This document shows positions 7,744-16,082 of a stretch of 41,286 nucleotides of DNA, piece after piece. Positions within the stretch are counted from its first letter, which is position 1; every line of letters begins with the position of its first letter. The notes under the pieces were generated by a model. That model searched no databases, was not told the DNA's origin, and was given only the letters and a program-made list of their open reading frames with translations. Source of the stretch: Candidatus Sericytochromatia bacterium (GTDB taxonomy: Bacteria > Cyanobacteriota > Sericytochromatia > UBA7694); NCBI GenBank assembly GCA_018780035.1, contig JADMKE010000031.1, positions 1-41,286 on the forward strand. Reading direction: 5' to 3'. The position numbers were made by a program, and so were the translations under genes.

Positions 7744-8676
7744 TTATTTTTGAGCTTGAAGCGTTTGATGGGGGGACATAAGTAGTTTTTGCAGAGCTGT
7801 GATCGCTGCCGGACTCGTTTCGATTCCGTGGCCAATGCCAGGCAAAATCTGAGTGCTGCTCAATTGCTGAAAATGGCTTTGGGCGATGGCCACGGTGCCA
7901 GCGGTCGGAAAGAGCAGATCCTGATCCCCCAAAACCAGATGTATGGGGTGGGTGACAGCTTTGAGTTCTTCTGCAGGCAGCGGGCTGGGGTAGTCCCCTG
8001 CAAATTTAAATTCCGTCAGGGCCAGGCGCATATATTCGAGCATGAACTGGTAAGCCTGGGCTGAGATCTGGTGGGTCTGGGGATGCAAGATCACCTGGTC
8101 AAAGAAGGCCCGGATGTTTTTGTCGCTGGGAAAGAGCATGGGCATAAAATTATAATAGAGATTTTTAAAGCGGGTTGAAAAAGGCTGAATGCCCCCAGGA
8201 TTCATCAATACCAATTGTTTGACCCGTTCGGGCGCTTGCAAACAGAGCTTGAGGCCGATCAGCCCCCCTTGTGAAGCGCCAATCACTGTGGCTTTTTCAA
8301 TCTTGAGCTGGTTGAAGACCTCTTCGGCCCAGAGGCCATAATCGCTGCCTTTGATCGCTGGACAATTGCCCGCGCTCAGGCCTGGTTGGCCATTTACGTC
8401 GGGAATCCAGATCTGGTAATCGGCTTTGAGGGGGGCCAGCACATGGTCCAAATCCCAAAACAGGCCACAGGTGCGCGCGCCGGGCAAAAAGACCAACGTC
8501 TCTCGCACAGGGCCTGGGGGCGTATGCGCCCAAACATGGGTTTTGCCAAAGCGCGTTTCAAGCGTATGGGCGGTATAGCTGGCACCATTGGCCTGCATGA
8601 CCCGTTGATTCCAGTCCCGTAAAAATGCCGGGCCTGCCACGGGATCTTTAAACGTTGAAATACGAGTTTGTGTCAT
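7744..8676 (-). CDS. Alpha/beta hydrolase
   Basis: A 310-residue alpha/beta-hydrolase-fold protein. The nucleophile elbow is G-A-S-Q-G-G (Ser135), the acid is probably the Asp in 'LVLGDQDLLFP', and the catalytic His is in 'PGIGHGIET'. An oxyanion-hole region is visible at 'LVFLPGARTCG'. No signal peptide, so cytoplasmic. Substrate cannot be told from sequence; esterase, lactonase or a similar small-molecule hydrolase would fit. It is the first gene of a two-gene operon with the exported propeller protein. Confidence 0.85.
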   Translation of the reverse strand: MTQTRISTFKDPVAGPAFLRDWNQRVMQANGASYTAHTLETRFGKTHVWAHTPPGPVRETLVFLPGARTCGLFWDLDHVLAPLKADYQIWIPDVNGQPGLSAGNCPAIKGSDYGLWAEEVFNQLKIEKATVIGASQGGLIGLKLCLQAPERVKQLVLMNPGGIQPFSTRFKNLYYNFMPMLFPSDKNIRAFFDQVILHPQTHQISAQAYQFMLEYMRLALTEFKFAGDYPSPLPAEELKAVTHPIHLVLGDQDLLFPTAGTVAIAQSHFQQLSSTQILPGIGHGIETSPAAITALQKLLMSPHQTLQAQK

Positions 8677-8702
8677 CTTCCCAGTTTAAACCAACTCTGC
8701 CC

Positions 8703-8732
8703 TTGACAGAAAAATTAAATTTTGGTTAAATA
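8703..8732 (+). promoter_or_regulatory. Candidate promoter of the zincin-like gene
   Basis: A perfect -35 TTGACA (8703-8708) is followed after 18 nt by TAAATA, a weak -10. The gene's Shine-Dalgarno (GGGGG) lies at 8756-8760, a few nt before the ATG. The -35 is convincing, the -10 is not. Confidence 0.4.
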
Positions 8733-8755
8733 ATAATTAAGTTGATTTAATTATT
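8732..8755. promoter_or_regulatory. AT-rich inverted repeat in the leader of the zincin-like gene
   Basis: AATAATTAA and TTAATTATT form perfect 9-bp arms around a 6-nt centre, directly between the candidate -10 and the ribosome site. It could be an operator or an mRNA hairpin affecting initiation. Confidence 0.4.
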
Positions 8756-8766
8756 GGGGGCTTTAC

Positions 8767-10353
8767 ATGCAAGTTTCAGGCATTCAGACCACGCGGGTTG
8801 CTGTCGGTTCGGCCGCTTCTCAGCCCCAGCCCCTTCATCTTTCTACCCCCAAACCCACGGCCGACAAAGCCCACAGCCTGACTTCGCCCGACCATTTTGA
8901 GGGCAAATCCAATTTTCCCTGGCCGACCTCCCCGCCGGGCCCCTTAAGTGCCTCTCTACTGACACAGGCCAAAACCGCCAAACCTGCAGAGATTGCCCAG
9001 ATGATTCAGAATATGCCCGTGGGCACGCTCAGCCTTTGGGGCCCCGATGAATTGCGCTCCCCCCACCAGATTATTCGCAATGCTTTGGCCCTGGCGCTCA
9101 AAGATGGCCAGATCGCTGTGCCCGAAGCGCTGGAATTGCGCGGCTTGCTGCTGCAATTGCCCCGCCCCGAACGCGAAAAATACACGCCCCAGCTCAATCA
9201 ACTCAAGCTCTCTGCCGAGGTGGCACCGATCCTGCGCAGCTTGGATCTCAACCCTGCTGACTACGCTGGGCATGTTTCGAGCGCTGAATTTCAGCTGATC
9301 GACTCCCCGGCCTTTAAGTTGATCTTCCCCAATTTTGCTGTGCTCAGCCCTGCCGAACAGCGCCAAGTGCTCGACGAACTTTCGGTTTTCTTGCGGCATT
9401 TTCCCTCACTTTTGGGGGACCTCAATGCCATCGCCAACGACAATTATGGCCCTGGTTTTCAGTATTTCTTTGTCACAGCTGAGACCAACGCGCTCTTTGA
9501 CACGGTTTTGCCCAAAGGCACAGCCGGGGTGATCATGCCCGGAGCCAATGTGGTCAAAGACCCGCTGCTGGGGATGGCAGCGCGCAAAATTTCGCTGCGC
9601 ATGTTGGATCGCGGTGGCATGTTGCGGGAGTATATCTCACGCGGCGTTTTCAGCCACGAATTTGCCCATGTGATTCACCTCAATTTGCTCAACGACGATC
9701 AGCGCGACAGCGTTAAAAACCTCTACGATCAGGCTTGGCAGCGCGACAAAAAAAGCGGCGGCAAAGAAGGCTTTCTCACAAATTACGCCAAAACCAACCC
9801 CTATGAATACTTTGCCGAAGGTCTCGAAGCTTGGCTGACCGGTGATCGGGCTGAATTGAAACAAAAAGACGCGCCGCTGTATGGCTTTATTGAAAAACTG
9901 CTGGCCCCTGGCACGGTTTACTCGGGCGCGGATGGCCACCTCTTTAACGATCCTGAGCGGGTGCATATCACGGCCTCCAGCCAGGGCGGCCGTATCTTGG
10001 GTGGCGTGAGCCTCTCGCGCGAAAGTGACCTCTTCTCGGTGCGCCGCTTTGAAGGCGGGATTACCCAAGAAGTGCAAGTCTTGGGCGGCGATCAAAGCGC
10101 GCTGCTGCGCGGTTCTGTTGGCCTGAAAGCGGCTTGGAAGCCCAGCGATTCCGCTGCCGGTGTCTATGCCACGGTCGGCGCTGTGGCCCAAGCCGGGGTG
10201 CTTGGCGCCAAGGTTTCTGCGGGTGTCGGCGGCTATGCGGGCGTGGGTGTGGATTACAAACACTTCAACGCCGAAGTTCGCCAAAATTGGATGGTGGGTG
10301 TGAATACCCCACCTGCCACCGAAGTGCGCGTCGGCTACCGCTGGGAATTTTAA
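8767..10353 (+). CDS. Zincin metallopeptidase-like protein with beta-barrel-like C-terminus
   Basis: A 528-residue protein. 'SHEFAHVIHLNLL' holds an HExxH zinc motif (H297, E298, H301), and 'NPYEYFAEGLEAWL' (about 345-356) supplies a downstream Glu (E347 or E351) in the spacing used by anthrax lethal-factor-like (ATLF/M34) and related gluzincin domains. Residues 1-60 are Pro/Ser/Thr-rich with no signal peptide. From about residue 405 to the end, alternating Gly/hydrophobic/polar strands (GGVSLSRES..., AGVYATVGAVAQAGV, VRVGYRWEF) with a terminal Phe resemble an outer-membrane barrel or another glycine-rich beta-sheet. Joining a zincin to such a tail without an N-terminal signal is odd. It may use a non-Sec export route or act inside the cell. 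Peptidase activity is likely but unproven. Confidence 0.65.
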   Translation: MQVSGIQTTRVAVGSAASQPQPLHLSTPKPTADKAHSLTSPDHFEGKSNFPWPTSPPGPLSASLLTQAKTAKPAEIAQMIQNMPVGTLSLWGPDELRSPHQIIRNALALALKDGQIAVPEALELRGLLLQLPRPEREKYTPQLNQLKLSAEVAPILRSLDLNPADYAGHVSSAEFQLIDSPAFKLIFPNFAVLSPAEQRQVLDELSVFLRHFPSLLGDLNAIANDNYGPGFQYFFVTAETNALFDTVLPKGTAGVIMPGANVVKDPLLGMAARKISLRMLDRGGMLREYISRGVFSHEFAHVIHLNLLNDDQRDSVKNLYDQAWQRDKKSGGKEGFLTNYAKTNPYEYFAEGLEAWLTGDRAELKQKDAPLYGFIEKLLAPGTVYSGADGHLFNDPERVHITASSQGGRILGGVSLSRESDLFSVRRFEGGITQEVQVLGGDQSALLRGSVGLKAAWKPSDSAAGVYATVGAVAQAGVLGAKVSAGVGGYAGVGVDYKHFNAEVRQNWMVGVNTPPATEVRVGYRWEF

Positions 10354-10409
10354 ACGTTCGGCTGATTGAGATGCCCACGCTGTTTAAAACACTGGCCATG
10401 GTGATGTGA

Positions 10410-11789
10410 GTGGCTGGCTTTTCTGAAGTGTGGAGTCATTTGCAAACTTTGGGTCTAAAAGCAGGTCAAAGAGTTGCACTGCTGGGGCTTTCAGGCCCTG
10501 AATTTGCCGTGGCCTTTTGGAGCCTGTGGCAGATCGGGGTTATTGCCCGTCCTCTAAATCCGCGTTTTCCCCATGCGCTTTTAATCGACCTCTTGCAGGA
10601 CTGCGATTTCTATCTGGGCCCAGCTCCTTTGTCCCTTTCACCCCGGCCTGAGTCGGAAGGCCAAACGGATGCTGCGCTGCCGTGCTGGTTAGATTCGGCT
10701 CTTTTGCGGGGGGCGTTGGCGGGTGTGTGTGAGAGCCAAGGGCCAGCCGTCTTGCGCTTGCCTCCACCAGAGTTGCCTCCAGAACAAGCTGTCACAGAAA
10801 TTTTGACCTCAGGCAGCAGTGGCAGACCCAAAGCCGCTTTACATACCTGGGGCAATCATGTCACCAGTGCCGAGGGCTCACTGGCGCATATCCCTTTGCA
10901 ACCGACGGATACCTGGCTGGCGGCCCTGCCGCTCTTTCATGTCGGCGGCTTGGCCATTTTGATCCGCACTGCCCTGGCTGGGGCCCATGTGGCTTTTCCC
11001 TCTCAAGCTATGCCCCTTGAGCAGGCCCTGGCAACTTTTCGACCCAGCCATCTTTCGCTGGTGCCTACACAGCTCTACCGCCTCTTACAGAATCCCAAAA
11101 ATATTCCTTTGCTGCAGAGCTGCAAGGCGATTTTGCTGGGCGGCAGTGCCATTCCCTCTGCACTGGTTGTCAAGGCCTTTGCTTTAGCACTGCCAATTCA
11201 CACCAGTTATGGTTCGACTGAAATGAGCTCCCAGATCTGCACCTCTCGCCCTGGCGCGTCTTTGGCTGAATTACATACAGCAGGCCCGGTTTTGCCGGGG
11301 CGCGAAGTCAAGATTTCGACTGAAGGCGAAATTTGTGTCCGTGGAGCCACCCGATTTGCAGGTTATGTCACTCTTAAAGGCCTGGATACCCCTTTTGATC
11401 CTGATGGCTGGTTTGCCACCGGGGATTTGGGGCAGTTCACGGCTGAAGGGTGGCTCAAGGTGTCTGGCCGCCGCGATCACCGCTTTATTTCTGGGGGCGA
11501 AAAGATCCAGCCCGAAGCGATTGAAGCGGCTTTGCTGCGCTGTCCGACTGTCTTGCAGGCGCTTGTCGTGCCTGTGCCTGATCCAGAGTTTGGCCAGCGG
11601 CCCGTGGCGTTTATTGAGACTTTGATGCCGCTTGCTCCCGCGGAGCTCCAGGCCAGTCTAAAAGCTGAATTGCCTTCTTTTATGCTGCCCATCGCTTATT
11701 TGGACTGGCCGCAAAATACCGATAGCGGTTGGAAACCCAGCCGTCAGAATCTACAAATTTTGGCTCAGCAGCGTTTGAACCCAATTTAA
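10410..11789 (+). CDS. menE: o-Succinylbenzoate-CoA ligase-like AMP-binding enzyme
   Basis: An ANL-superfamily acyl-CoA ligase of 459 residues, the short length typical of MenE, which activates o-succinylbenzoate in menaquinone synthesis. Motifs present: the P-loop TSGSSGRPKAA, the following HTWGNHVTSAEGSLAHIPL and ALPLFHVGGLAIL regions that closely resemble MenE, the A5 motif YGSTEMSSQ, the hinge GWFATGDLG...VSGRRDHRFISGGEKIQPEAIE, and the catalytic C-terminal Lys in 'SGWKPSRQN'. The start is GTG, since an in-frame TGA lies directly upstream. No other men genes are nearby, so the substrate assignment rests on similarity only. Confidence 0.75.
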   Translation: MAGFSEVWSHLQTLGLKAGQRVALLGLSGPEFAVAFWSLWQIGVIARPLNPRFPHALLIDLLQDCDFYLGPAPLSLSPRPESEGQTDAALPCWLDSALLRGALAGVCESQGPAVLRLPPPELPPEQAVTEILTSGSSGRPKAALHTWGNHVTSAEGSLAHIPLQPTDTWLAALPLFHVGGLAILIRTALAGAHVAFPSQAMPLEQALATFRPSHLSLVPTQLYRLLQNPKNIPLLQSCKAILLGGSAIPSALVVKAFALALPIHTSYGSTEMSSQICTSRPGASLAELHTAGPVLPGREVKISTEGEICVRGATRFAGYVTLKGLDTPFDPDGWFATGDLGQFTAEGWLKVSGRRDHRFISGGEKIQPEAIEAALLRCPTVLQALVVPVPDPEFGQRPVAFIETLMPLAPAELQASLKAELPSFMLPIAYLDWPQNTDSGWKPSRQNLQILAQQRLNPI

Positions 11790-11819
11790 TTTCACCCGAA
11801 TTTGAACGATTTCCCAAGC

Positions 11820-11940
11820 GATCTGCCAAGTGATCCCAAGCCCTGATCTGATCAGGTTTTGCGATCTCTGCGATCGGCTGATCATGGCGCCAACTGTGAC
11901 GAATCGCCCATTTTGAATCCGACATTTGACACAGACGATC
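11820..11940. promoter_or_regulatory. Cluster of eight GATC sites upstream of dam
   Basis: GATC occurs at 11820, 11832, 11845, 11850, 11863, 11872, 11880 and 11937. Seven of these fall in 64 bp, where a random sequence would have one per 256 bp. The cluster is intergenic (11790-12008) and precedes the gene for the GATC-methylating Dam enzyme, so methylation-dependent control of dam is a reasonable inference. A second dense group (six sites, 12215-12284) lies inside the dam coding region. The rest of the 219-base gap shows only the inverted repeat noted at 11948-11974. Confidence 0.6.
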
Positions 11941-11947
11941 CCCCCGC

Positions 11948-11974
11948 TTGACGGGTACCTTGAGAAGGTATCAT
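11948..11974 (+). promoter_or_regulatory. Candidate dam promoter with embedded inverted repeat
   Basis: TTGACG (11948-11953) and TATCAT (11969-11974) are 15 nt apart, shorter than ideal. Between them an inverted repeat, GGTACCTT (11954-11961) and AAGGTATC (11965-11972), matches at 7 of 8 positions around GAG and overlaps the -10. It may be a repressor site. Confidence 0.4.
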
Positions 11975-12008
11975 CCTTCACCCTTAGAAAGCGGAAACAT
12001 TACAGAAC

Positions 12009-12947
12009 ATGAGTCGTGTTGAACACTTGGCCCTGCGTCGGCGGGAAGCCCTCTGCGAACCCCACCACCCCAAACCCTTTCTCAAATGGGCAGGTGGCAA
12101 ACGCCAATTGATGCCCGTGTTGAAGGAACATCTTCCGCCCAGTTTTAAAGGCTATTATGAGCCCTTTGTCGGGGCCGGAGCGATGCTCTTTGACCTGCAG
12201 CCCCGCCAGGCGGTGATCAACGATCTCAACCGCGATTTGATCACCTGTTACAAGGTGATCAAAAAGCACCCGCAGGATCTGATCGCCTATCTGAAGAGCC
12301 ACCGCAACGACAAAGACTATTTTTATGAGTTGCGGGCTCTCGACCGCCACCCCGAATACGACCAGATGTGTGAGATTATGCGGGCCGCGCGCATGATTTA
12401 CCTCAACAAGACCTGTTTTAATGGTCTCTTTCGCGTCAACCGCAAAGGCCATTTTAATGCCCCTTTTGGCAATTACCGCAACCCCAATATTGTCAACGAA
12501 GAGGGCCTGATGGCTGTGCACAGGTATATCAGCCGGGGGCGCTTGCAGGTTTTTAACACAGATTTTGAAGAGGCTGTGCAAACGGCTCGGCGTGGCGATT
12601 TTGTCTATTTTGATCCGCCTTATGATCCCCTCTCTGAGACGGCTTCTTTTACCGGCTACCAGTCCGGGGGCTTTGGCCGTCAGGAGCAATACCGTCTGAT
12701 GTGTGTGGTGACAGAATTGACCCGCCGGGGCTGCCGCGTGATGCTGAGCAATTCGTCAACCGAATATATTCGCTCGCTTTACAAAGACTTCAAAATTGTG
12801 CGTGTGGCTGCCCACCGTATGATCAACTCGGTTGGCTCTGGCCGGGGCAAAATTGACGAATTTTTAATCACCAATTATGATCCCGAAACCGGTGCGCTCT
12901 TGGGCCAAAAACGCACCCGCAGCAGTTACACCGCCTTGGCGATTTAA
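12009..12947 (+). CDS. dam: DNA adenine methylase (GATC-specific Dam type)
   Basis: A D12-class N6-adenine methyltransferase of 312 residues. 'KPFLKWAGGKRQL' (21-33) and 'YYEPFVGAGAMLF' (48-60) form the AdoMet-binding motif, and DPPY (201-204) within 'FVYFDPPYDPLSETASFTGY' is the catalytic motif. 'LNKTCFNGLFRVNRKGHFNAPFG' matches the target-recognition region of Dam/DpnII-type enzymes, supporting GATC as the target. Its N-terminal extension of about 20 residues is Arg/His-rich. No restriction endonuclease gene is adjacent, so it appears to be an orphan methylase for regulation, repair or replication timing. The Shine-Dalgarno is weak. Confidence 0.9.
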   Translation: MSRVEHLALRRREALCEPHHPKPFLKWAGGKRQLMPVLKEHLPPSFKGYYEPFVGAGAMLFDLQPRQAVINDLNRDLITCYKVIKKHPQDLIAYLKSHRNDKDYFYELRALDRHPEYDQMCEIMRAARMIYLNKTCFNGLFRVNRKGHFNAPFGNYRNPNIVNEEGLMAVHRYISRGRLQVFNTDFEEAVQTARRGDFVYFDPPYDPLSETASFTGYQSGGFGRQEQYRLMCVVTELTRRGCRVMLSNSSTEYIRSLYKDFKIVRVAAHRMINSVGSGRGKIDEFLITNYDPETGALLGQKRTRSSYTALAI

Positions 12948-12993
12948 TTGGGTATCCTTGTTCTGAGCCTGGGTCAGCTTCCACAATCAGGAC

Positions 12994-14376
12994 ATGCCCC
13001 ATTTTTTTAAATCCACCCTTTTGCCGGTTTCCGCCGCTGAGGCCTACGCTTGGCATGCCCGCCCCGGCGCCTTTGAACGGCTCATTCCCCCATGGGAACC
13101 CGTGCATCTGAACGTGAGTGAACCGCTCGCCGAAGGGTCTCTGGCCCGTCTGGGACTGCAATTGGGGCCTTTGCCTTTGGAATTACCGTGGCACGCCCGA
13201 CATCGCCACGTTCACCCTGGGGAGCAGTTTCAAGATGTGCAAGAAAGGGGGCCCTTTCAGCAATGGGAGCACACCCACCGCTTTGTGCCGCTGGACAATC
13301 GCCATTGCCGGTTGGAAGATGAGATCTCTTTCCAATTGCCCTTGGCTCCGCTAAGTACCTGTGTCTTGCCCCTTGTTTATGCTAAGCTGGAGCGGATGTT
13401 TGCCTATCGCCATGCCGTGACACGCGCGGATTGTGCCATCCACCAGCACTATGCCCGCCAAGGAGTCCGACCCATGAAAATCCTCGTCACAGGAGCCAGC
13501 GGCCTGATTGGTTCCGCCTTGATTCCCTTTCTGACGACGGGCGGGCACGAAGTTTTGCGTTTGGTCCGTCAGCGCAATGGCAGTGCCAGCAGCGTCCATT
13601 GGAGTCCGTCGCAGGGGGAGATCGATGCCAAGGCCCTTGAGGGTCTCGATGCCGTGATTCACTTGGCTGGAGAGAGCATCGCTGATGGGCGCTGGACCGA
13701 GGCCAAAAAGAACCGCATTCTCAAAAGCCGCACCGAAGGCACCTTGCTTTTGGCCCAGACCCTGGCCAAGCTTAAAAAAAAGCCGAAACTGCTGATCAGT
13801 GCCTCTGCCATTGGCTATTATGGCGATTGCGACGATCAAGATCTCACCGAAGACAGTCCACCCGGAGACGATTTTTTGGCAGATGTCTGCCTGCAATGGG
13901 AAAAATCCTGTCAGCCGGCCCGTGATGCAGGCATTCGCGTGATCAATCCGCGCATTGGCCTGGTGCTCAGCGGCAAAGGGGGGGCGCTCGAAAAAATGTT
14001 GATGCCCTTTCAATTGGGGCTCGGTGGCGTCTTGGGACGTGGCCAACAATACCTGAGTTGGATTGCGATTGATGATGTGGTCGCTGCTTTTTTGCACTTG
14101 CTCACCCATCCCGAACTGGCTGGGCCGATCAACTTGACTGCGCCAGAACCTCTGACCAATGCTGAATTTACCCGCACGTTGGGCAAAGTATTGCTGCGGC
14201 CCACCATTTTGCCTGTGCCTGCTTTTTCGCTGCGGGCCCTGATGGGCGAAATGGCGGATGCTCTGTTGTTATCCAGTGCCAAGGTCTTGCCCGATCGTCT
14301 GCTGGATTCGGGCTTTGAATTCAAGTACCCAGATATTGTCTCGGCCCTGCGCCATGTGCTCGGTGGCAAGGGTTAA
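12994..14376 (+). CDS. SRPBCC domain fused to TIGR01777-family epimerase (SDR39U1/YfcH-like)
   Basis: A 460-residue fusion. Residues 1-155 are a START/SRPBCC-like ligand-binding domain (MPHFFKSTLLPVSAAEAYAWHARPGAFERL... pattern). Residues 160-460 are an extended short-chain dehydrogenase of the TIGR01777 epimerase family, with the NAD(P)-binding motif TGASGLIGSAL and the family motif 'SASAIGYYGD'. The same fusion occurs in several bacterial lineages. The Met at 13474 starting 'MKILVTGASG' could allow separate expression of the second domain, but the frame is continuous. The substrate is unknown. It lies 46 nt behind dam on the same strand. Confidence 0.85.
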   Translation: MPHFFKSTLLPVSAAEAYAWHARPGAFERLIPPWEPVHLNVSEPLAEGSLARLGLQLGPLPLELPWHARHRHVHPGEQFQDVQERGPFQQWEHTHRFVPLDNRHCRLEDEISFQLPLAPLSTCVLPLVYAKLERMFAYRHAVTRADCAIHQHYARQGVRPMKILVTGASGLIGSALIPFLTTGGHEVLRLVRQRNGSASSVHWSPSQGEIDAKALEGLDAVIHLAGESIADGRWTEAKKNRILKSRTEGTLLLAQTLAKLKKKPKLLISASAIGYYGDCDDQDLTEDSPPGDDFLADVCLQWEKSCQPARDAGIRVINPRIGLVLSGKGGALEKMLMPFQLGLGGVLGRGQQYLSWIAIDDVVAAFLHLLTHPELAGPINLTAPEPLTNAEFTRTLGKVLLRPTILPVPAFSLRALMGEMADALLLSSAKVLPDRLLDSGFEFKYPDIVSALRHVLGGKG

Positions 14377-14481
14377 GGTTATTGCAGGGTTAACTTTGGG
14401 AATAGTTTTATTTAATTCTCGCAAGCTTTGAGAGGGTTCGAGCCACAACACTTTTATCTCAAGTGTGTAGAGGTGGATTTT

Positions 14482-15216
14482 ATGAAAGCCCGTCTGGTTA
14501 AACTCAGCTCCCTGCTGATGGGCACCCTGCTCTTGCTCCCCGGTTGTGGAGATATTCTCAAACAAAATGCGGTTCTGACCGGTGGCTGCACCTCTGCTTA
14601 CCGCTCGCAAAGTCTTCAGATTAACCAAGTTACCAATGTCTCCTGCTCGGGCACTGGCGCAACCACACCCACTTCAAGCACCTATCCCACCACAGGAACC
14701 GGTTATCCGGCTGCGACAACCCAACCGATTCAAGGCGGGCAGGCTGTGGCCACCCCCGGCGGTTATGCCTACCAGAACGCTCAAACTCAGGTCAATCCCT
14801 ATGCTGGTGCTGTTTTTCCCAGTGGCAGTTATGGCACGGGTTATGGCAGTAGCAATCCCTACGGCTCTTATCCCGCAAATCCAACAGCCAATGCCGGTTA
14901 TGGCTCAGGTTATGCAACAGGCACCAACACAGCGGCGACTTACGGCACCGGCACCTATGGCTCTGCTTATGGCACCGCTACCCAAGCGGGTTACGGCACC
15001 GGTTATGCAACAGGTACCAACACCGCCGCCACTTATGGCACTGGCACCTATGGTTCTGCTTATGGCACGGCTCCCCAAGCGGGTTATGGCACGGCTCCCC
15101 AGGCAAATTACGGAACCTATGCGGCTCCCCGCGCAGCGACCCAGACTGCCGCTCAGGGCACGGGTTATATTCAGTACAACGTGAACCAGGCCCAGCAAAA
15201 CCAGGCCAAACGTTAA
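14482..15216 (+). CDS. Tyr/Gly/Ala/Thr-rich repeat lipoprotein
   Basis: The start at 14482 is chosen for its AGGTGG ribosome site and for the lipoprotein signal peptide it opens (MKARLVKLSSLLMGTLLLLP-G-C). The mature protein has an N-terminal part with two more Cys (GGCTSAYR..., NVSCSG), then a low-complexity region of Gly-Tyr-Gly, Ala-Thr and Pro-Tyr repeats, including two 31-residue tandem copies (GYGTGYATGTNTAATYGTGT...). The C-terminus is Gln/Asn-rich. Such sequence suggests a flexible or self-associating surface protein, perhaps matrix- or adhesion-related; this is inference. A clear terminator follows at 15252-15277. Confidence 0.75.
   Translation: MKARLVKLSSLLMGTLLLLPGCGDILKQNAVLTGGCTSAYRSQSLQINQVTNVSCSGTGATTPTSSTYPTTGTGYPAATTQPIQGGQAVATPGGYAYQNAQTQVNPYAGAVFPSGSYGTGYGSSNPYGSYPANPTANAGYGSGYATGTNTAATYGTGTYGSAYGTATQAGYGTGYATGTNTAATYGTGTYGSAYGTAPQAGYGTAPQANYGTYAAPRAATQTAAQGTGYIQYNVNQAQQNQAKR
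14896..15081 (+). repeat. Two tandem 93-bp repeats inside the lipoprotein gene
   Basis: 14896-14988 and 14989-15081 encode two nearly identical 31-residue units, and a partial third starts at 15082. Differences are mostly at third codon positions, so selection appears to keep the peptide while the DNA drifts. Copy number could vary between strains. Confidence 0.85.
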
Positions 15217-15251
15217 AAAAAGTTTTTTTGATTCTCTACTCTACGCTATTG

Positions 15252-15277
15252 GGCGGGCATTATGACCCGCCTTTTTT
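15252..15277 (+). terminator. Rho-independent terminator of the repeat lipoprotein gene
   Basis: GGCGGG and CCCGCC form a 6-bp GC stem around the 8-nt loop CATTATGA, followed by TTTTTT, C and another TTTTTT. Confidence 0.85.
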
Positions 15278-15286
15278 CTTTTTTGC

Positions 15287-16030
15287 TTAGCGGGTCTTGG
15301 CCCATTCCACGGCATCGGCACCCGCAGGCACACGAATCGGACTTGCAGGATCCGTAACCACCTGCCAGATGGCTTCTGCTACGTCTTGTGAATGTGTCAC
15401 GGGATCATTCGACTGAGCCCAGCCAGCAAAAACGCGCTGTGCCAGATCTGCATACGCTTCGGGAATCGCCATCATGCGACCTTGCGCATTGTTGGCAAAG
15501 CGCGTTTCTGGGGAGCGACCGGGCAATACCACTCTGGCACGGATATTGAAGGGCTCCAGTTCCAGCGCAAGCGACTCAGTAAAAGCATTGATCGCAGCTT
15601 TGCTGGCAGTGTAAACCGAAAGCAGAGGCAGTGATTTTAATGTTACTGAAGAGGTGACGTTCACGATCACACCTGATCTGCGTTCACGAAACTGAGGCAG
15701 CACAGCCTGGATCATGGCCATCGAACCAAAAGTATTGGTCTCAAACACCTCGCGGATCATGTCCATCGATAAACCTTCAAGGGCATTTAAGACACCGATT
15801 CCCGCATTATTGACCAAGACGTCAATCGGCCCGGCAGCTTCTACTGCTTGGCGAATACTCTCTTGTTTGCTGACATCCAGCGCCAAAACCCGCAGATTTT
15901 CGGAAGCAGGCAAGATGTCCTCGCGGGGGGTTCGCATTGTTGCTATGACCTTCCAGCCACGTTCAAGAAAGAATTTAGCCGTTTCGAGGCCAAATCCAGA
16001 CGAGCATCCAGTGATTAAAATTGTTTTCAT
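15287..16030 (-). CDS. SDR family oxidoreductase
   Basis: A classical short-chain dehydrogenase of 247 residues. The nucleotide-binding motif is TGCSSGFG (7-14), NNAG (74-77) is intact, and the catalytic Ser (127/128), Tyr140 and Lys144 (YTASK) are present. The Arg/Thr after strand 2 (ATMRTPRED) suggests NADP(H) preference. It is cytoplasmic. It is transcribed divergently from the TetR regulator at 16148, with a shared operator inside its promoter, so the regulator very likely controls it. The ATG has an AAGGAG site 9 nt upstream. Substrate is unknown; such TetR-SDR pairs often handle carbonyl or xenobiotic compounds. Confidence 0.9.
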   Translation of the reverse strand: MKTILITGCSSGFGLETAKFFLERGWKVIATMRTPREDILPASENLRVLALDVSKQESIRQAVEAAGPIDVLVNNAGIGVLNALEGLSMDMIREVFETNTFGSMAMIQAVLPQFRERRSGVIVNVTSSVTLKSLPLLSVYTASKAAINAFTESLALELEPFNIRARVVLPGRSPETRFANNAQGRMMAIPEAYADLAQRVFAGWAQSNDPVTHSQDVAEAIWQVVTDPASPIRVPAGADAVEWAKTR

Positions 16031-16082
16031 AGTGATATACTCCTTTTACTTTTCTTTCGCCATTGCATTGAAAGATATAATT

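Noticed and set aside
9637..10284. 215-codon open frame antisense to the zincin-like gene
   Set aside because: No start signal, and the plus-strand frame has the metal motif and a clear Shine-Dalgarno.
12000..12689. 229-codon open frame antisense to dam
   Set aside because: Complement of the Dam catalytic region, with no independent evidence of coding.
14896..15110. Regular repeats as a possible CRISPR array
   Set aside because: The units are contiguous, in frame and encode a low-complexity peptide, with no unique spacers.
15215..15229. AAAAAAAGTTTTTTT after the repeat lipoprotein as a terminator
   Set aside because: An A/T stem with no loop is not a credible terminator; the GC hairpin at 15252-15277 is.
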